NCBI RefSeq assembly: GCF_016863635.1
Contig: NZ_BOPG01000125.1
Coordinates: 1 to 34,562, forward strand
Direction: 5' to 3'
Origin: Virgisporangium aurantiacum
GTDB taxonomy: Bacteria; Actinomycetota; Actinomycetes; Mycobacteriales; Micromonosporaceae
DNA: 34,562 nt
Shown here: positions 30,912 through 34,562 of the stretch, piece by piece
Numbering within the stretch: the first letter of the stretch is position 1
Layout: the number at the start of each line of letters is the position of its first letter
Translations under genes and position numbers: made by a program
Notes under the pieces: model-generated
Seen by the model: only the letters and a program-made list of their open reading frames with translations
Database searches by the model: none
Told to the model about the DNA's origin: nothing

Positions 30912-31870
30912 GCAAGCAGGTCCGTGCGCTGCTGGAGAGCGCCGATCCGGCCCGGGGTGTCGTCGTCGATCGCGGCGACGCCGAGGCGGTCCTACGCCGC
31001 GCCGCCACCGACATCACCTCCTACAACGCCGTCCCGCCGCGCCGCACGACCCGGCGCACCGGGCTCGCCGTGGCTGTCGCGACCGTCGCCGTCGCCGTCG
31101 CTGTAGGGCTCATGCTGCCCGGCAATCGCCTCGCCTTCGGGCCGATGCCGGGGTCTACAGCGATCCAGGACTCGTCCAACTGCCTGGCCGCGCTCGCCAA
31201 CCACCTCGGCCCGGCACCGTACGATGGCGGGACGGGCCGGCACGAGTACCTGCACACCCGCAGTTTTGGCGGCCTTTCCAGCGAGGTTCCCGGCACGAGC
31301 ACCTTCGCTTCGGCGACGTGGGAGGTCGAGGTGAAGCTGTGGAGCGCCGCCGACGGTTCGGGGCGACGGGTCGCCGACCGCGGACCGGTGCAGTACCGCG
31401 ACGACGCGTCACGAGCGTTCTTCCTGGCCCATCCCAACATGCTGCGCGCCGCCCACGAGGATCACACCTTCGCTGCCGGCGAGCGCGAGCTACGCCCGAT
31501 GCCCAGGGCGGAGCCGGCCGCGATGGCCAAGCAGCTGTACCAGCCGCGGGAGAACGGACCTTCGGCCGCGCTCGTCGGTGTCGCAGACCTCAACGCGGCG
31601 CGCGTCCTCGACGCCGCGCACCGGGCTGCGGTACTGCGCTTCCTCGCCACCACGGCCGGCATAACCTGCGTCGGCGAGACGCAGACCGATGTGGGCGCCG
31701 GATTCCTGGTGACAGCGCCGACCGGAAAGGGGCCACACCCAACCGGCGACAACGGCACCGAAGCGCTGCTGTTCGACACCCGCAGCGGCGAACTCATGGC
31801 CTCGGGCATCGGACCCGGCCGTTGGACCACCGTCTACCTCAACCGCGGCTACACCGACCAAACCGGCTGA
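30908..31870 (+). CDS. CU044_5270-type membrane partner of the sigma factor
   Basis: 320 residues. The cytoplasmic N-terminus (about 50 residues, with VRALLESADPARG) precedes one membrane segment (about 51-70, TGLAVAVATVAVAVAVGLML). The outer domain of about 250 residues has HEYLHTRSFGG, WEVEVKLWSAADGSGRR and later AALVGVADLNAARVLDAAHR. This matches the CU044_5270 family found directly after ECF sigma genes; members are thought to act as, or in place of, anti-sigma factors, but they lack a clear anti-sigma zinc motif. ATG 30908 overlaps the sigma stop as ATGA and has GGAGGAA upstream. The signal it senses is unknown. Confidence 0.85.
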   Translation: MSKQVRALLESADPARGVVVDRGDAEAVLRRAATDITSYNAVPPRRTTRRTGLAVAVATVAVAVAVGLMLPGNRLAFGPMPGSTAIQDSSNCLAALANHLGPAPYDGGTGRHEYLHTRSFGGLSSEVPGTSTFASATWEVEVKLWSAADGSGRRVADRGPVQYRDDASRAFFLAHPNMLRAAHEDHTFAAGERELRPMPRAEPAAMAKQLYQPRENGPSAALVGVADLNAARVLDAAHRAAVLRFLATTAGITCVGETQTDVGAGFLVTAPTGKGPHPTGDNGTEALLFDTRSGELMASGIGPGRWTTVYLNRGYTDQTG

Positions 31871-31992
31871 GGTGCTACCGGCCGGATCGCAACCTGTTAC
31901 CGAGCCGGCCAGCCGCGGCGCACTGACAACGGCAGAGCCAGGATCCGTGTTTCCCCCGCTCGTTGTGACGCTGAATGGTTCGGAGGCTGATC

Positions 31993-34197
31993 GTGCCGGG
32001 AAATGACCCACCGCGGGCCGACCCGCGCCGGCGTACGAGCGACAGCGGCCGCGGGTCGGCCGGTAATGAAAGAGCAGGCGATCGGGCTGGTGCCGAGCGC
32101 CGGGCCGGTCAGCGGACGACGAGTGAGCGAGGCGCGTTGGCCGACGCGCGCCGGTACGCCCCGCGCGGGCGGACCGTGCGGGAGAGCGCGGCCGGGCGCG
32201 GCGGTGGCGACCGCCGTCCTGGCGCCGCGGGTGCCCGGGGCACCCGGCGCGGCGGAAGCGGTTCCGGCGAGCGCGTGGATGACGGTGCCGGTCGCGGAGG
32301 GCGCGGCGGCCCGGCAAGAGGCGCCGGAGCAGGCGAGCGGGCGGGCGCCGTAGGCACTGGACGTGGACGTACCGCTGGGCGCGACGCGCGAAGCTCGCGC
32401 AGGGGCGATCGGAGGATGCCCGTCCGCCCGAAGCTGAACCATGGCGTGGCGCCGCCGCGACCGGGCCGACCGCAACGGCGACTGCGGATCGCGACCGCGC
32501 TGGCCCTCGCCCTCTTCGCGGTGATCGGCGGGCGCCTTGTGGTGCTGCAGTTCACCGACGCGAGGGCCTACGCCGCCGGCGGCCTGGAGCAGCGCCTCAG
32601 GACCGAGGTGATCCCGGCGCCGCGCGGTGCGATCGTCGACCGGAACGGCAACCTGCTGGCGTACAGCGTCGAGACACGGTACATCTACGCCGACCCTACG
32701 CAGGTCGAAGACATCGAAGCGACCGCCGACGCGCTGGCGCCGGTGCTCGGGCAGATCGGCATCCCACGTTCGGAGCTGATCCCAAAACTGTCACCGCACA
32801 CGAACAAGAACGGCAAACCGGTGCTGTTCGAGTACCTCGCCCGGAGCGTTCCCATCGAGTTCGGTGACGAGGTGACCGCGCTGAACCTCGCCGGCGTGTG
32901 GGCCGCCCGCGAGGAGCGCCGCAAGGTGCCCGGGAACGACCTGGCCGCCTCGGTCATCGGCTTCACCGACAGCGACCTGATCGGCCGCACCGGCATGGAA
33001 CTGAAGTATAACGACATCCTCAAAGGCGAGGACGGCAAGCGCGTCTTCGAATCGGGCCGGGGCAAGCTCGACCGGGAGATCCCCGGCAGCCTGCACAGCG
33101 CCATCCCAGCCCGGCCCGGGCAGTCGCTCAAGCTCACCATCGACCAGTTCCTGCAGTTCAAGGTGCAGAACATCCTCGCCGAACGGCTGCGCGCCGTGAA
33201 GGCGTCGATCGGCGCCGCGGTGGTGACGGACGTCAAGACCGGCGAGGTGCTCGCCCAGGCGAGCTACCCCGGCTTCAACGCCGCCAAGCCCCCGCCGGAT
33301 CCCCAGCTGTGGATGGACACCACCACCGGGATGCTGGTCGACCCCGGCTCCACGCACAAGGCGATCGTGATGGGCGCCGCGCTGAACGAGGGCAAGGTCA
33401 CGCCGTCGACCACTGTGATCGTCGGGCCGAAGATCGTCAAGGGCGACCAGGAGTTCGTCGACTCGCACCCGATGAAGACCGACACCGCGATGACCCTCGC
33501 CGGAATCATGGCGTACTCGTCGAACGTCGGCACGATCCTGGTCGCCGACCACCTAGGCGCCGACAAGCTCTACGAGTACCAGCGCAGGTTCGGGCTCGGC
33601 GAGCCGACCGGGGAAGGGTTGCCCGGCGAGGCGCCCGGCATCGTCCGCGCCCCGAAGGACTGGAGCGGAACGAGCCACGGTTCGATCCCGATCGGCAACG
33701 GCGTGTCGACCACCCCGCTGCAGATGGCCGCCGTGTACGCCGCTATCGCCAACAACGGCACCTGGATCCAGCCGCACCTGGTGAAAGGCACGATCGGAAC
33801 CGACGGCAGGTTCGCCGCGTCACCGCCACCGACTACCCGGCAGGTGCTTGACCCGACGCACGCCGCCGAACTGCGCCAGCTGCTGGAGGCGCCGGTGGTG
33901 GTGAACGGCGGTACCGGTACACAGGCCGCGATCGCGGCCTACCGGGTGGCCGGCAAGACCGGCACCAGCAGCCGCGTCGTCGACGGCAAATACGTCGACG
34001 ACCGCCATGTGGCGTCGTTCATCGGCATGGCGCCGGCCGACGCGCCCCGGTTCGTGGTGGCCGTGTACGCCTACGGCCCAGACATCACCGGCGCGAGCAT
34101 GGCACCGGCATTCAGCCAGATGATGGCCGACACGTTGATCAAGTACCAGGTGCCGCCGACGGACGCCCCAGCGCCCACGTTCAAGGTGTTCCCGTAA
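31993..34197 (+). CDS. class B penicillin-binding protein (FtsI/PBP2-like)
   Basis: 734 residues from GTG 31993, which has GGAGG six bases upstream; an ATG at 32416 has its GGAGG too close. The first 140 or so residues are an Arg/Gly-rich disordered cytoplasmic tail, then one membrane anchor (about 163-186, LRIATALALALFAVIGGRLV), the dimerisation domain (APRGAIVDRNGNLLAYSVE) and the transpeptidase. Active-site motifs are complete: STHK (Ser453 nucleophile, Lys456), SSN (509-511) and KTG (655-657). It cross-links peptidoglycan peptides outside the membrane. It stands alone, not in a division (dcw) gene group, so it may be a paralogue of FtsI used for a special stage or stress. The sigma-factor pair lies just upstream, same strand. 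Confidence 0.93.
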   Translation: MPGNDPPRADPRRRTSDSGRGSAGNERAGDRAGAERRAGQRTTSERGALADARRYAPRGRTVRESAAGRGGGDRRPGAAGARGTRRGGSGSGERVDDGAGRGGRGGPARGAGAGERAGAVGTGRGRTAGRDARSSRRGDRRMPVRPKLNHGVAPPRPGRPQRRLRIATALALALFAVIGGRLVVLQFTDARAYAAGGLEQRLRTEVIPAPRGAIVDRNGNLLAYSVETRYIYADPTQVEDIEATADALAPVLGQIGIPRSELIPKLSPHTNKNGKPVLFEYLARSVPIEFGDEVTALNLAGVWAAREERRKVPGNDLAASVIGFTDSDLIGRTGMELKYNDILKGEDGKRVFESGRGKLDREIPGSLHSAIPARPGQSLKLTIDQFLQFKVQNILAERLRAVKASIGAAVVTDVKTGEVLAQASYPGFNAAKPPPDPQLWMDTTTGMLVDPGSTHKAIVMGAALNEGKVTPSTTVIVGPKIVKGDQEFVDSHPMKTDTAMTLAGIMAYSSNVGTILVADHLGADKLYEYQRRFGLGEPTGEGLPGEAPGIVRAPKDWSGTSHGSIPIGNGVSTTPLQMAAVYAAIANNGTWIQPHLVKGTIGTDGRFAASPPPTTRQVLDPTHAAELRQLLEAPVVVNGGTGTQAAIAAYRVAGKTGTSSRVVDGKYVDDRHVASFIGMAPADAPRFVVAVYAYGPDITGASMAPAFSQMMADTLIKYQVPPTDAPAPTFKVFP

Positions 34198-34495
34198 CAA
34201 AGTGTCCGGTGCTGAACGAACCATTGGTGGGCCGGCATGGTCTGACCCAAGCCGCGTGACGAGATCGACGACGCGGTCGTCGGGGCGCGGCGGGGGAGTC
34301 GGCGGGGGAGTCAGCGGGTGCGGCTCGGCATACGGTTCCTCGGGGATCAGGTTGATCTTCCCGAGCACGAGACCACCGGTCGCGGCCGACAGCAACGCGA
34401 TCTCGACGGCGTGGGCGGTTGTGTCGTACCAGTCGTCGTCGCGGACCGCGGCCAGCCCGACAGCCTCGCGTCCGCGCCGAGCGGCAGTACGGCTG
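34198..34495. other. end region with a possible minus-strand coding remnant
   Basis: The minus strand reads LAAVRDDDWYDTTAHAVEIA, then LLSAATGGLVLGKINLIPEE and a Pro-rich PHPLTPPPTPPPRPDD, which looks coding. No ATG or GTG opens it (a TTG at about 34395 is possible), and it runs without a stop into the antisense of the penicillin-binding protein. It may be a broken gene. No terminator hairpin is seen between the convergent ends. Confidence 0.35.
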
Positions 34496-34562
34496 CTAGC
34501 TGTTCTCCTCGATGTATTTGGCTGGGTCCTTGTCGGCGAACGACAGGCCCCGGCCCTGCGGG
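34496..34562 (-). CDS. C-terminal end of a gene running off the window
   Basis: The last 21 codons read PQGRGLSFADKDPAKYIEEN then Ser and a TAG stop. The composition is protein-like, but the piece is too short to assign. Confidence 0.55.
   Translation of the reverse strand, partial: PQGRGLSFADKDPAKYIEENS

Overview
The window comes from a chromosome with very high GC content. Starts are often GTG, genes overlap by four bases, and several promoters look leaderless. Familiar actinobacterial families recur: a WapI-like protein, an HTH-TPR regulator, a sigma factor followed by a CU044_5270-type protein, and an FtsI-like protein with a long Arg/Gly-rich tail. I read it as a filamentous actinomycete, possibly Micromonosporaceae or a relative; the family-level guess is inference. 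Most of the window looks accessory rather than core.

Layout. (1) 250-1235: two small plus-strand genes. (2) 1457-8271, minus strand: a signalling set made of an FHA domain fused to an FAD monooxygenase, a membrane Ser/Thr kinase, a second FHA protein, a membrane-anchored binding-protein-like protein, and a lipoprotein joining a binding-protein domain to a von Willebrand A domain. (3) 8425-9792: IS256 transposase remains and small genes. (4) 9876-20735: an HTH-TPR regulator and a RibD/DHFR-fold reductase, divergent from a tightly coupled ten-gene operon. (5) 21588-25170: a decaying type I CRISPR locus with an array and a truncated cas3, but no Cascade or adaptation genes in view. (6) 25206-29416: unknown and broken genes. 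(7) 29534-34197: a secreted CARDB-like protein, an ECF sigma factor with its membrane partner, and a class B penicillin-binding protein. A minus-strand gene runs off the right end.

The best candidate for an undescribed system is the operon at 12189-20735. It encodes a TM/zinc-ribbon peptide, a sugar-nucleotide epimerase, a thymidylate-synthase-fold enzyme, a NodU/TobZ-type O-carbamoyltransferase, a glycosyltransferase-like protein, a P-loop kinase, a methyltransferase, two APH-fold kinases and a histidine phosphatase. The thymidylate-synthase homologue has Asp where true thymidylate synthases have Asn177 (E. coli numbering). That is the change that marks (d)CMP hydroxymethylases. A hydroxymethylase directly coupled to a carbamoyltransferase suggests a 5-(carbamoyloxymethyl)pyrimidine nucleotide that is then glycosylated, methylated and phosphorylated. 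This pathway is inference; the gene order, overlaps and active-site residue are read directly from the sequence.

The second notable region is the CRISPR locus. Cas3 loses its normal C-terminus at a junction with the tail of a subtilisin-family peptidase. The array has 24-base partial-repeat duplications and a degenerate last repeat, so the locus looks like a relic or a part dependent on cas genes elsewhere.
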